Assembly: GCA_944371545.1 (NCBI GenBank)
Contig: CALVXT010000001.1
Span: 1 to 50,701 of the forward strand
Length of the DNA stretch: 50,701 bases
Direction of reading: 5' to 3'
Source: an uncultured Bacilli bacterium
GTDB lineage: Bacteria; Bacillota_I; Bacilli_A; RF39; UBA660
The position numbers were made by a program, and so were the translations under genes. This document shows positions 16,262 through 24,028 of this stretch, piece after piece. Within the stretch, counting starts at the first letter, position 1. Each line of letters opens with the position of its first letter. The notes beneath the pieces are model-generated. The model saw only the letters and a list, made by a program, of their open reading frames with translations, was not told the origin of the DNA and made no database searches.

Positions 16262-18202
16262 ATGAAAAAATTTAAATTTATATGTCGATTGCTTCTTTTT
16301 TTCCTTTTAAGTGGAATTATTGTTTTAACTGGTATTTATGTTTATGCATTTTTTTCACCTAAATTAGAGCTTAAAAATATGGGAAAGGTTTTTATTTATG
16401 ATTATGAAAATAATTTGGTTTATCAAGGTTCTGGTTCTAACGATTGGATTAGTTTAGAAGATATCTCTCCTAATTTAATTAATGCTGTTATTAGTGTAGA
16501 AGATAAAAACTTTTATAATCATCATGGTTTTGATTTTTTAAGAATTGGAAAAGCTTTTCTTACGAATATTCAAAAAAATACTAGAATTGGAGCTTCAACT
16601 ATTAGCCAACAATATATTAAAAATATGTTTTTAACTTTTGATCAAACTTGGGCTAGAAAAATAGAAGAAGCTTTTTTAACAGTTGAATTAGAAGTTCATT
16701 ATAGTAAGGATGAGATTTTAGAAGGATACTTAAATACGATTAATTATGGTGAAGGTAATTATGGAATTGAAGATGCTAGTCATTATTATTTTAACAAAAG
16801 TAGTAAAGATTTGACTTTGGAAGAAGCATTGATGTTAGCTGGAATTCCTAAAGCACCAAGTATTTATAATCCTGTTAGCGATTATGATGCTTGTATTGAA
16901 AGGGCTTGGATTGTTGCGCTTACTATGTTAAATAACGGATATATTACAGAAGAAGAATATAATAATTTATTTCAAGAAGAAATTCCTATTTATGGAAAAA
17001 GAACACAGAATAATTCACAAACGATTCTTTATTATCAAGATGCTGTAATGGAAGAGCTTGCTGAAATCAAAACGATTCCTACTTCTTTAATCGATTCCGG
17101 CGGCCTTAAAATATATACAACATTTGATATGAATGCTCAAACAAAGATGGAAGAGAATATTTTAAAATATATGGAAAATCAAGAGGAATTGCAAATTGCA
17201 AGTGTTATGGTTAATCCCCAAACTGGAGGTGTTTTAGCTTTAACTGGTGGACTTAATTATGCGAAAAGTCAATATAATCGCGCGACCCAAAGTAAAAGAC
17301 AAGTTGGAAGTACTATGAAGCCTTTTTTATATTATGCTGCTTTAGAAAATGGACTTGTCTCTTCTTCTACTTTTAAAAGTGAAAAAACGACTTTTTATTT
17401 TTCAAATGACCAAAGCTATTCCCCAAATAATTATAACGATATTTATGCAAATGAAGATATTACTATGTCTGCTGCCATTGCTTTTTCGGATAATGTTTAT
17501 GCCGTTAAAACTCATTTGTTTTTAGGCACCGATGTTTTAGTCGATACAGCTCATTTAGCAGGTATTAAAGAAGAGCTTGTTGGCAATCCTTCTCTTGCAC
17601 TTGGAACTAGTGAGCTTAACATGATGGATTTTGCCACAGGATATACTACTTTAGCTAATGGTGGAAATCAAAAGGAACTTTATTTAATTGAACGAGTTGA
17701 AGATTTAAATGGAAATGTTTTGTACCAACATAAGGATAAACAAGATTATGTTTTAAATAGTAATAGTGTTTATATTTTAAATGAAATGCTTACTAGTACA
17801 ACAAATTCCGCTTACACAGATTATACAACTCCTACCGCTTTATCTTTGGCCTCTAAAATGAGTCGTAAGTATGCTTTAAAAACTGGAACAACAAATACGG
17901 ACTCGTGGGTTGCTGGATATAATCCTGAGCTTTTAATGATGGTATGGATTGGAAATGATGAAGCAAAAGAGATCGATAGTACAGCTAGTTATTATTCGAA
18001 AAACATTTGGCTAGATACAATGGAGGCTTATTTAGAAGGACATGAGGCAGTTTGGTATGAAAAGCCTCAAAATGTTATTGGACTTATTCGTAATGGAATA
18101 ACTGGTAAAGAAGATTTAGAAGGAAAAAATAGTACTGTATTTTATTATGTTAAAGGAACTGAGATAGCTCCTATTGCTGTAAATAAAGAGGATAATACTT
18201 AA
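16262..18202 (+). CDS. Class A penicillin-binding protein
   Basis: Bifunctional cell-wall enzyme polymerising lipid II and cross-linking peptides. Seen: one N-terminal membrane anchor (about 6-32), the GT51 transglycosylase with catalytic E80 (SVEDKNFYNHHGFD) and RIGASTISQQYIKN, and the transpeptidase with STMK (S350-K353), SDN (409-411) and KTGT (540-543). 646 residues. The ATG at 16262 is chosen because AGGTG lies seven bases upstream; an in-frame GTG at 16253 is inside that site. It is a single gene, divergent from the 428-aa gene. Confidence 0.94.
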   Translation: MKKFKFICRLLLFFLLSGIIVLTGIYVYAFFSPKLELKNMGKVFIYDYENNLVYQGSGSNDWISLEDISPNLINAVISVEDKNFYNHHGFDFLRIGKAFLTNIQKNTRIGASTISQQYIKNMFLTFDQTWARKIEEAFLTVELEVHYSKDEILEGYLNTINYGEGNYGIEDASHYYFNKSSKDLTLEEALMLAGIPKAPSIYNPVSDYDACIERAWIVALTMLNNGYITEEEYNNLFQEEIPIYGKRTQNNSQTILYYQDAVMEELAEIKTIPTSLIDSGGLKIYTTFDMNAQTKMEENILKYMENQEELQIASVMVNPQTGGVLALTGGLNYAKSQYNRATQSKRQVGSTMKPFLYYAALENGLVSSSTFKSEKTTFYFSNDQSYSPNNYNDIYANEDITMSAAIAFSDNVYAVKTHLFLGTDVLVDTAHLAGIKEELVGNPSLALGTSELNMMDFATGYTTLANGGNQKELYLIERVEDLNGNVLYQHKDKQDYVLNSNSVYILNEMLTSTTNSAYTDYTTPTALSLASKMSRKYALKTGTTNTDSWVAGYNPELLMMVWIGNDEAKEIDSTASYYSKNIWLDTMEAYLEGHEAVWYEKPQNVIGLIRNGITGKEDLEGKNSTVFYYVKGTEIAPIAVNKEDNT

Positions 18203-18204
18203 AG

Positions 18205-18227
18205 AATCTCATTTTTAGATTTTTTTG
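18205..18227 (+). terminator. Weak terminator after the PBP gene
   Basis: Short stem AATCT/AGATT with a seven-base loop followed by T7, just after the PBP stop. Confidence 0.45.
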
Positions 18228-18229
18228 TT

Positions 18230-18486
18230 TTATACAAATTTAATAATGTACGGGTCTTTTAATGAACAAATGTCACTGCAAATTTCCATGTAATTCAAAT
18301 TAATAATTTCCTCAAACGTGACATCAAAATTCTTGATAATCGATTTAAAGTTTCATTTGAAGGTTCTCCTACCATTGACTCTTCTATCATGATTAAACCA
18401 GTTGAATAAATTAAAGCTTTATTTCTAGCTTCAGAAGTACGTGTAGTAAATAAATCATTTGTTAGATTTGGACAAGTTAAAATTGG
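18230..18486 (-). pseudogene. Remnant of an XRE-like regulator
   Basis: The 349-base gap between the PBP and noc holds a minus-strand coding remnant. One frame reads PILTCPNLTNDLFTTRT then SEARNKALIYSTGLIMIEES and GEPSNETLNRLSR; after a shift the reading continues as KNFDVTFEEIINLNYMEI to a TAA at 18230. The part GEPSNETLNRLS plus FDVTFEEI resembles the end of an XRE helix-turn-helix domain (PSxETLxxIAxxFxVSxEEL). No start codon or ribosome site remains. The family assignment is tentative. Confidence 0.45.
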
Positions 18487-18535
18487 CTATTAAAAATGGC
18501 TCAAATTTTTGCTTTAAATATTATTATAGAAAGTT

Positions 18536-18566
18536 AAAAAAATGATTAAATCTAATCATTTTTTTT
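18536..18566 (-). terminator. Terminator after noc
   Basis: Inverted repeat AATGATTA/TAATCATT with A and T runs on both sides, so it can work on either strand; on the minus strand it overlaps the noc stop codon and ends in T7. Confidence 0.75.
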
Positions 18567-19784
18567 AATATTAATTGTCATTTGATAATTTCCATTAAGG
18601 TCTACTTCATCTAAAGTTATTTGAAAACCTTGTTTTTGCATTTTATCAATCATATCTCGAACTTCATTAATAGCAGTTTTTAAATCTATTCCTTTTTCTT
18701 CTTCAACTATTTGCTTATAATTTGGATCTAATTTAATAACAGAATCCATTGGGTCAACAATTTTTTCGGTTGATGTTTCTTTAATTTCTTCAATTTTATT
18801 ATTTTCTGGAACTTGAGAATCTGAAAATAAAAATGGTATCACCGATTCTTCTTGTGGTTGTTGAGTGACTGGCTCTGATGGAGGTGTTGATGATCCGATA
18901 TCATCTAAAACCTCTATTTCATCCATTGCAGTATTATCATTTTGAGTAGATGATGGTGTTTCAATCATTTGCATATTTGCGGCTTCATCTTCTAAAAAGT
19001 TAAAAAATTTGTTTGGAATATTTCTTGGTTCTTCAGTTTTTATTTCAGACATATTTTCTTTTTGTTCATTTTCCATAGTTTTAACCTCTTTCGTTGGTTC
19101 TTTTTGATTTATATCACTAGAGTTGTTAATTATTTTTGTTACATCTGGTGCAATATTTACTAAAGGAACATCTTCATTTATTTCTCCTTTTGCTTTTTTT
19201 ATTTCTAAATCCAATTGTCGAACAGTAAGGCGCTTTGTGAGAATTTTTTGTAACCATTTTGGTTGTTCTTCTTTTGGTAAAACTAATAAACTTCTGGCAT
19301 GGCGTTCACTGATTTTTTCCTGTAATAATGCGTCTTGAACTTCAGGTGCTAAATTTAAAAGACGTAATTTATTAGCAATCGAACTTTGACTTACTCCCAT
19401 TTTTTCTGCAAGTTGTTCTTGAGTCATATACCCACGGTCTAATAAATTTTTATATGATTTTGCTTCTTCAATTGGTGTTAAATTTCTTCTTTGAATATTT
19501 TCTACTAAGGCAATTTCAGCACTTTTATTGTCGTCTATATCTGATATAATTGCAGGCACTTGTCTTAATCCTGCCATTGTTGCTGCTTTAAATCTTCTTT
19601 CTCCAGCAATAATTTCATATTTATTTCCTAGTCTTCTTAAAACTAAAGGTTGAATAATGCCATGCTGTTTAATTGATTCTGATAATTCTTTTAAACCTTC
19701 TTCATCAAATGCTAGTCGTGGTTGAAAACGATTTGGTATTATATCCTCTATTGCTACTTGAAGTACCTTTTGATCTGTATTCAC
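18552..19784 (-). CDS. noc: Nucleoid occlusion protein Noc (ParB family)
   Basis: CTP-dependent DNA clamp that keeps division off the nucleoid. Seen: ParB N domain with GERRFKA (61-67), helix-turn-helix (120-166), and a C-terminal dimer domain (about 363-410: AINEVRDMIDKMQKQGF, YQMTINIKK) like that of B. subtilis Noc. The residues equivalent to Caulobacter ParB 173/179/184/201 are Q133, K139, N144 and R161, the published Noc set, and the window holds exact Noc sites. Odd: no N-terminal amphipathic membrane helix as in B. subtilis (the frame closes upstream), and a 150-residue acidic, S/P/Q/E-rich linker (200-345). GTG start with AAGGGG upstream. parA and parB are not adjacent. Confidence 0.88.
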   Translation of the reverse strand: MNTDQKVLQVAIEDIIPNRFQPRLAFDEEGLKELSESIKQHGIIQPLVLRRLGNKYEIIAGERRFKAATMAGLRQVPAIISDIDDNKSAEIALVENIQRRNLTPIEEAKSYKNLLDRGYMTQEQLAEKMGVSQSSIANKLRLLNLAPEVQDALLQEKISERHARSLLVLPKEEQPKWLQKILTKRLTVRQLDLEIKKAKGEINEDVPLVNIAPDVTKIINNSSDINQKEPTKEVKTMENEQKENMSEIKTEEPRNIPNKFFNFLEDEAANMQMIETPSSTQNDNTAMDEIEVLDDIGSSTPPSEPVTQQPQEESVIPFLFSDSQVPENNKIEEIKETSTEKIVDPMDSVIKLDPNYKQIVEEEKGIDLKTAINEVRDMIDKMQKQGFQITLDEVDLNGNYQMTINIKKND

Positions 19785-19801
19785 AAAAATCAGCCCCTTA
19801 C

Positions 19802-19848
19802 GCCTATTTTATCTATATATCATTTTAACAATAATTTCCAAAATAGGC
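19802..19848. promoter_or_regulatory. Inverted repeat at the noc promoter
   Basis: GCCTATTTT (19802-19810) and AAAATAGGC (19840-19848) form a perfect nine-base inverted repeat with a 29-base spacer in the divergent noc/kinase-gene region. A minus-strand promoter (TTGGAA, 16 bases, TATATA) lies between and over the arms, so it could be an operator for noc. Confidence 0.4.
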
Positions 19849-19910
19849 AATATTAATTTAAAATTTTGTTAAAATTCTAGTTTTTTCTTCCCATTTTCTA
19901 TTACAAATAC

Positions 19911-19916
19911 TATAAT
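19911..19916 (+). promoter_or_regulatory. -10 element of the HipA-like kinase gene
   Basis: TATAAT 20 bases before the start codon; the -35 position (TTCCCA) is poor. Confidence 0.4.
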
Positions 19917-19935
19917 TAATTTATGGTGAATTTCT

Positions 19936-21069
19936 ATGTTTGAAAAATATAAAGGTACAATTGATCTTTTTAAAGTAATTTATGATGAATATCATTATCA
20001 AGCGGTATCTTTAGAGGATCTTTATTCTAAGCCATTTATAGAATTAGAAGTATATGGTGTAGATGCTTTGTGCTGGATTACTTTTCAAGGTGAAAAATAC
20101 TTATTTAAAGAAGTGAAGGACTATGAATATAATATTTGGGGAGAGTTAATTTCTGAAGAATTTGCTAAATTATTTGGATTTCCTTGTGCTTCTTATCGAT
20201 TTGCAGCATTTGGAGATCGTTATGGTGTGATTACGAAGAGTTTTTTAAAAAAAGGAGAATCTCTTCGCTTGGGAAGTGAAATTTTTCAAAGATTTATTAA
20301 TCGTTATGTTTTAAAAAACAAGGAAATTCATAATATATTAGATGATCAGCAATTTTTGTCGCTTTATCAAATTCCTCCCTCTTTTTTAAAGCTGGATTCT
20401 TATGATCAAAAAAGATATATTTTTAATCATTTAAACAATTTGGATCAAATTTGGTCTATTATTGAAAATAATAAAAAAATTCACGCAGATGAGAGTCAAA
20501 ACATTATTTCTTCCTTGCTTAATCTTTTAATTTTTGATATTGTAACTTTACAATTAGACCGACATCCGAATAATTGGGGTTATATAAAAAGTGATCAACG
20601 TTATTTACCAAATATTCTTTTTGATAATCAAAAGTCTTTTGGACTTGGATATATTAATATGTCTGACAGGGTTTTAGATTTTAAAAATGAGTTAATGAGC
20701 AGTCGTTTTACTCAAAATTTAGAAGTCTTAAATCATTATTTATACGATACAGGTCTTAATTTAACACTTTCTGTAGATAACATAATTGATAGTTCTCTTA
20801 GAAAAAAAGATAATGCATTAAAAGTATTACAAGATTTGCTTGAAAAATCGGATGAGGATACTTGTAAAAAAATAATTTCTACTATCAATAAAATCCCCAA
20901 AAATTTTTTAGAAAATATTATATGTATGTTAGAAGAAAAAAATGGAATAACAATGAATAATAACTTATATTTCTATATTACGAATCTTTTTTCATTGCAT
21001 TTTTCAAACATCCAAAATATAACTCATTTATATTTGGAAAGGAGTACCCAAAATGAGAAACGAATTTAA
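19936..21069 (+). CDS. HipA-like kinase-fold protein
   Basis: 377 residues resembling the kinase part of HipA (PI3/4-kinase-like fold). Seen: a likely ATP-contact lysine in KYLFKEV (K58), YNIWGELISEEFAKLFGFPCASY, the catalytic-loop-like LDRHPNNWGY (D208, N213) and the metal-site-like LFDNQKSFG (D230). No HipB-like antidote and no typical HipA N-terminal subdomain is seen; the C-terminal 120 residues are helical and unassigned. It overlaps by 17 bases a 134-aa gene that has its own strong ribosome site, so the two form a unit. Whether it phosphorylates protein is inference. Confidence 0.65.
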   Translation: MFEKYKGTIDLFKVIYDEYHYQAVSLEDLYSKPFIELEVYGVDALCWITFQGEKYLFKEVKDYEYNIWGELISEEFAKLFGFPCASYRFAAFGDRYGVITKSFLKKGESLRLGSEIFQRFINRYVLKNKEIHNILDDQQFLSLYQIPPSFLKLDSYDQKRYIFNHLNNLDQIWSIIENNKKIHADESQNIISSLLNLLIFDIVTLQLDRHPNNWGYIKSDQRYLPNILFDNQKSFGLGYINMSDRVLDFKNELMSSRFTQNLEVLNHYLYDTGLNLTLSVDNIIDSSLRKKDNALKVLQDLLEKSDEDTCKKIISTINKIPKNFLENIICMLEEKNGITMNNNLYFYITNLFSLHFSNIQNITHLYLERSTQNEKRI

Positions 21070-21457
21070 TGATTTTCTTCCAATTTTTCAAACTTTTTTA
21101 GATAAAGGTCTTTCTATTCAAGATGCTTTAAGTTTCATCCTTAATAATAAAAATAGAATAATTAATCAAAATTTATTATTTGATGATTACTATTTTATTT
21201 ATAATGGTATGGAACTTTATTGTCTTTTTATTCCTAAAAACGATAATGACTATTTATGGTCTATTTATGAAGAACAAGGCTTCTTACCTTTACAATGTAA
21301 AAGTGAAAATTTAGGCACTTTAAAAAATGGCGATGCAATAATAGATAATATTTTAAGAGCTGGTCATAAATATGCTGAAACGGGAAATGGAAATAAGGAA
21401 CTAGCTCGTTCCTTAAAAAAATATCAATTTAATTCTTCTGGATACCATTTAAGATAA
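21053..21457 (+). CDS. Unrecognised partner of the HipA-like kinase
   Basis: 134-residue soluble protein; ribosome site AAAGGAG eight bases before the ATG, inside the end of the kinase gene. Features: a helical N-terminal part (MRNEFNDFLPIFQTFLDKG), an aromatic central stretch (DDYYFIYNGMELYCLFIP) and a basic C-terminal tail (ELARSLKKYQFNSSGYHLR). I do not recognise the family. Overlap with the kinase gene suggests it works with it, as substrate, regulator or antidote. It ends three bases before the stop of the convergent HD gene. Confidence 0.65.
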   Translation: MRNEFNDFLPIFQTFLDKGLSIQDALSFILNNKNRIINQNLLFDDYYFIYNGMELYCLFIPKNDNDYLWSIYEEQGFLPLQCKSENLGTLKNGDAIIDNILRAGHKYAETGNGNKELARSLKKYQFNSSGYHLR

Positions 21458-21460
21458 ATA

Positions 21461-23313
21461 TTATTCAATTTCTTTTTGAAATTCTTTTATATATTTTTTT
21501 CTTATTAATGGTAAAACTTGTTCAGTTAATTCTATAGTTGTATCTAAGGTACTTTTAAATGTAGTATCTATAAAACTACATTTTTTTTCTTTCTCTAAAA
21601 ATTGGTGATAAAAAAAGGTTAATGTATCATTAAATTTATTAATTTTATTAAAATCTGCAATACTATTTAATCCAAAACCTATTCTAGATAAATATTCTTT
21701 TTGCAATAAAACTAGAGGATCCATGTAATTTATAATGTGAAAATCAATTGATTGTTTGAATAAAGCTAAATATTTTCTTTGAATTTCCAAATAAGTATTT
21801 TTTGAGATTTCTTTATTTAAAAACTGAATATAACAGTGAATTAATTCATTTAATAAACCCCTTGTAAATACTATTCCTTTTATTTGAGAAATATTTTCTA
21901 AGTTAGAAGTATTTTCAATTAGTTTTATATCGAAATTTGCTATTTGAAAAAAGTCATATAAACTTTCTATGATTCTTGAATTATCATATTTTGGAGCTCC
22001 ACTAAAATCGATAACAAAAGATGGATTTGACGAGCATAATTTTTTTAGTTGGAGTAACTCTTGTCTTTGAGCGTTTATCTTTTTTAACTCTTGATAATAT
22101 TTTTCTTTTCCACAAAACACTTTATCTCTTAAAAAAAGATCTTCTTTTTTACCAAATACAAGTTCTAATGCTGCTTTTAAACGTTTAAAAATAGGTAGAT
22201 CTTTATTTTCATTAAAAATCAAACTTTTATAAATATTTGTATAATACCATTTTTGTTTTTCTTCTCCTCTTTTAAATGAAGAAAAATCTCTTTGACCATT
22301 TTTTTCAAATTTTAAATATAAATCTTCGACATTATTAATTTTATCAGCACATATAACTAATTTGTTTCGTAAAGGAAGTTTTTTTGTTTCTTCGATTGTA
22401 TGTTGTTTTCTTTCTTCCCAAGATAAAGATTTGTCTGGCTCAGATGCTCCCATAACTAAAGAGGCAATATCCCTACCAAATTCCTTTTCAATATCTTCTA
22501 TAGTATATTTTGTGTCTTCTACTACATCATGTAAATAACCTGCTGCGATGACACGATCATCAAAGCCATATTGTTCTAAAATCATAGCTACACTGATAGG
22601 ATGAATTATCATTGGTTTATCAGGTTCACTTTTTCTTTTTTGATCTTTATGAGCTTCAATTGCAAAATATTTTGCTTTTATTTTTATATCCTGTATATTA
22701 TTAACTTGTAAGTATTTTAAAACAAATTTAGCTTTACTGCTAAGTAATGCTTCAACTTCTGCGTTCATTTTTTCATAATCTGTATCTTTACAATATGTAG
22801 GAGCATATCCCATTTTTCCATATTTTTTCTTAATATAATTATATGCTCTTTCAATTTTTTGCTCTAATGTCAATTCCGGATAATTTTTACTTGAATATAA
22901 ATGTGTTCGTTCAATAGATTTATTTAAATTTGTCGTTCTATCTGCTGAAGATAGAATCTTTCCATAATCATTTCTTGGTGTATATTCTAAACTTGATCGA
23001 TGATCTTCAATTGCATCTTTCATTATTCTTCTTTGTTCTTCGGTAAAAAATTCTTTTATTTTTTCATCTTCATAAAAAATTTTTGCTGAAAGTATTTCAT
23101 GTTGATCTTTGTCAATATGATGTCAAGATCATGAAAAGAAGCGATTGTATAAAGCATATCTATGTTTATATTTTGAAATTGACTTGAGAATTCTAGACAC
23201 CTTCTTATTACATATTTAATGTGCTCTATTCCGTGTCCCTCATCATTTTTTGCATACAAGGGAAATATTTCATTTTCAATGTATTCTTTTAGTTTTGGAT
23301 TAATATTATTCAT
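21461..23313 (-). pseudogene. Frameshifted HD / SpoT-type HD / dead P-loop fusion gene
   Basis: Two frames belong to one gene. The first (23056-23313) has a normal start and an HD phosphohydrolase domain (HGIEHIKYVI, ASFHDLD), then goes out of frame. Adding one G after CATGATCTTG (near 23124) joins HHIDKDQHEILSAKIFYEDE to the second frame (21461-23023), which starts inside that HD domain. The second part has a RelA/SpoT-like HD domain (about residues 115-235 of that frame: HPISVAM, YLHDVVEDTKYT, ADKINN) without a synthetase domain. A C-terminal domain follows that resembles P-loop kinases but whose P-loop reads GAPKYDNSR, lacking GKT. Real mutation or sequencing error cannot be told apart. 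Confidence 0.75.
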
Positions 23314-23323
23314 TTCTACTCCT

Positions 23324-24028
23324 TTAATTTATTGATTTCTTTTTTATTTTATCATATGTTCTAGGATATTTCTTATCTGTTTCTTTTTCTTTTATAATGG
23401 ACATTAAGGTTCTTGTTCCGCCATTATTCGGTAAGTCAAATTTTTCTTGTGTTAGTATTTTGCAATTTAATATCTTCATTGTATTTAATGCTTTTTCTAA
23501 TTCTTCTTCAAGATTACCTTTCATTACTAGAAAATTTCCATTTACTTTTAAAGCTGGAATATTAAGTTCTAATAAAATCCGTAGTTCTGCAACAGCTCTA
23601 GAAGTTACAAAATCATAGTATTCACGATGAGTTCTCGTATAATCCTCTGCCCTACTATAAACTGTTTGAACATTTTGAAGGTGTAATTTTTCAATACATT
23701 CATTCAAAAAAGTTATTTTTTTATTATTGCTATCAAGTAATGTAACTTCTAGGTTTGGAAATACAATGGCTAATACAAGTCCTGGAAAACCTGCTCCTGT
23801 TCCAACATCTAAAAGTTTACCATTTTGTAAATTTGCAATTTTAACTAAGGTGAAAGAATCATAGAAATGTTTTAGATATACTTCTTCTTTTGTTTTTATT
23901 GCTGTCAAATTTGTATGTTCATTATACGTTAAAAGGAAATCAGCATATTCTTCTAGTTGATGAAGCATTGTATCTGTAAGTTTTATATTTAATTTTTTGA
24001 TTTCTTTTAAAAACTCTTCTTTATTCAT
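23324..24028 (-). CDS. rsmG: 16S rRNA (guanine-N7) methyltransferase
   Basis: Methylates G527 of 16S rRNA. Seen: the SAM site LLDVGTGAGFPGLVLA, VTLLDSNNKK, and SRAVAELRILLE. 234 residues, full length. It overlaps the end of mnmG by eight bases and belongs to the rpmH-rnpA-yidC-jag-mnmE-mnmG-rsmG run. In Bacillus noc follows directly; here the HD gene and the kinase pair lie in between. Confidence 0.95.
   Translation of the reverse strand: MNKEEFLKEIKKLNIKLTDTMLHQLEEYADFLLTYNEHTNLTAIKTKEEVYLKHFYDSFTLVKIANLQNGKLLDVGTGAGFPGLVLAIVFPNLEVTLLDSNNKKITFLNECIEKLHLQNVQTVYSRAEDYTRTHREYYDFVTSRAVAELRILLELNIPALKVNGNFLVMKGNLEEELEKALNTMKILNCKILTQEKFDLPNNGGTRTLMSIIKEKETDKKYPRTYDKIKKKSIN

Noticed and set aside
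18552..19784. ParB (Spo0J) as identity of the ParB-family gene
   Set aside because: The four specificity positions and the C-terminal domain match Noc, and no parA is adjacent.
21461..23023. Full RelA/SpoT ppGpp synthetase
   Set aside because: Only the HD hydrolase part is seen; no synthetase, TGS or ACT domain.
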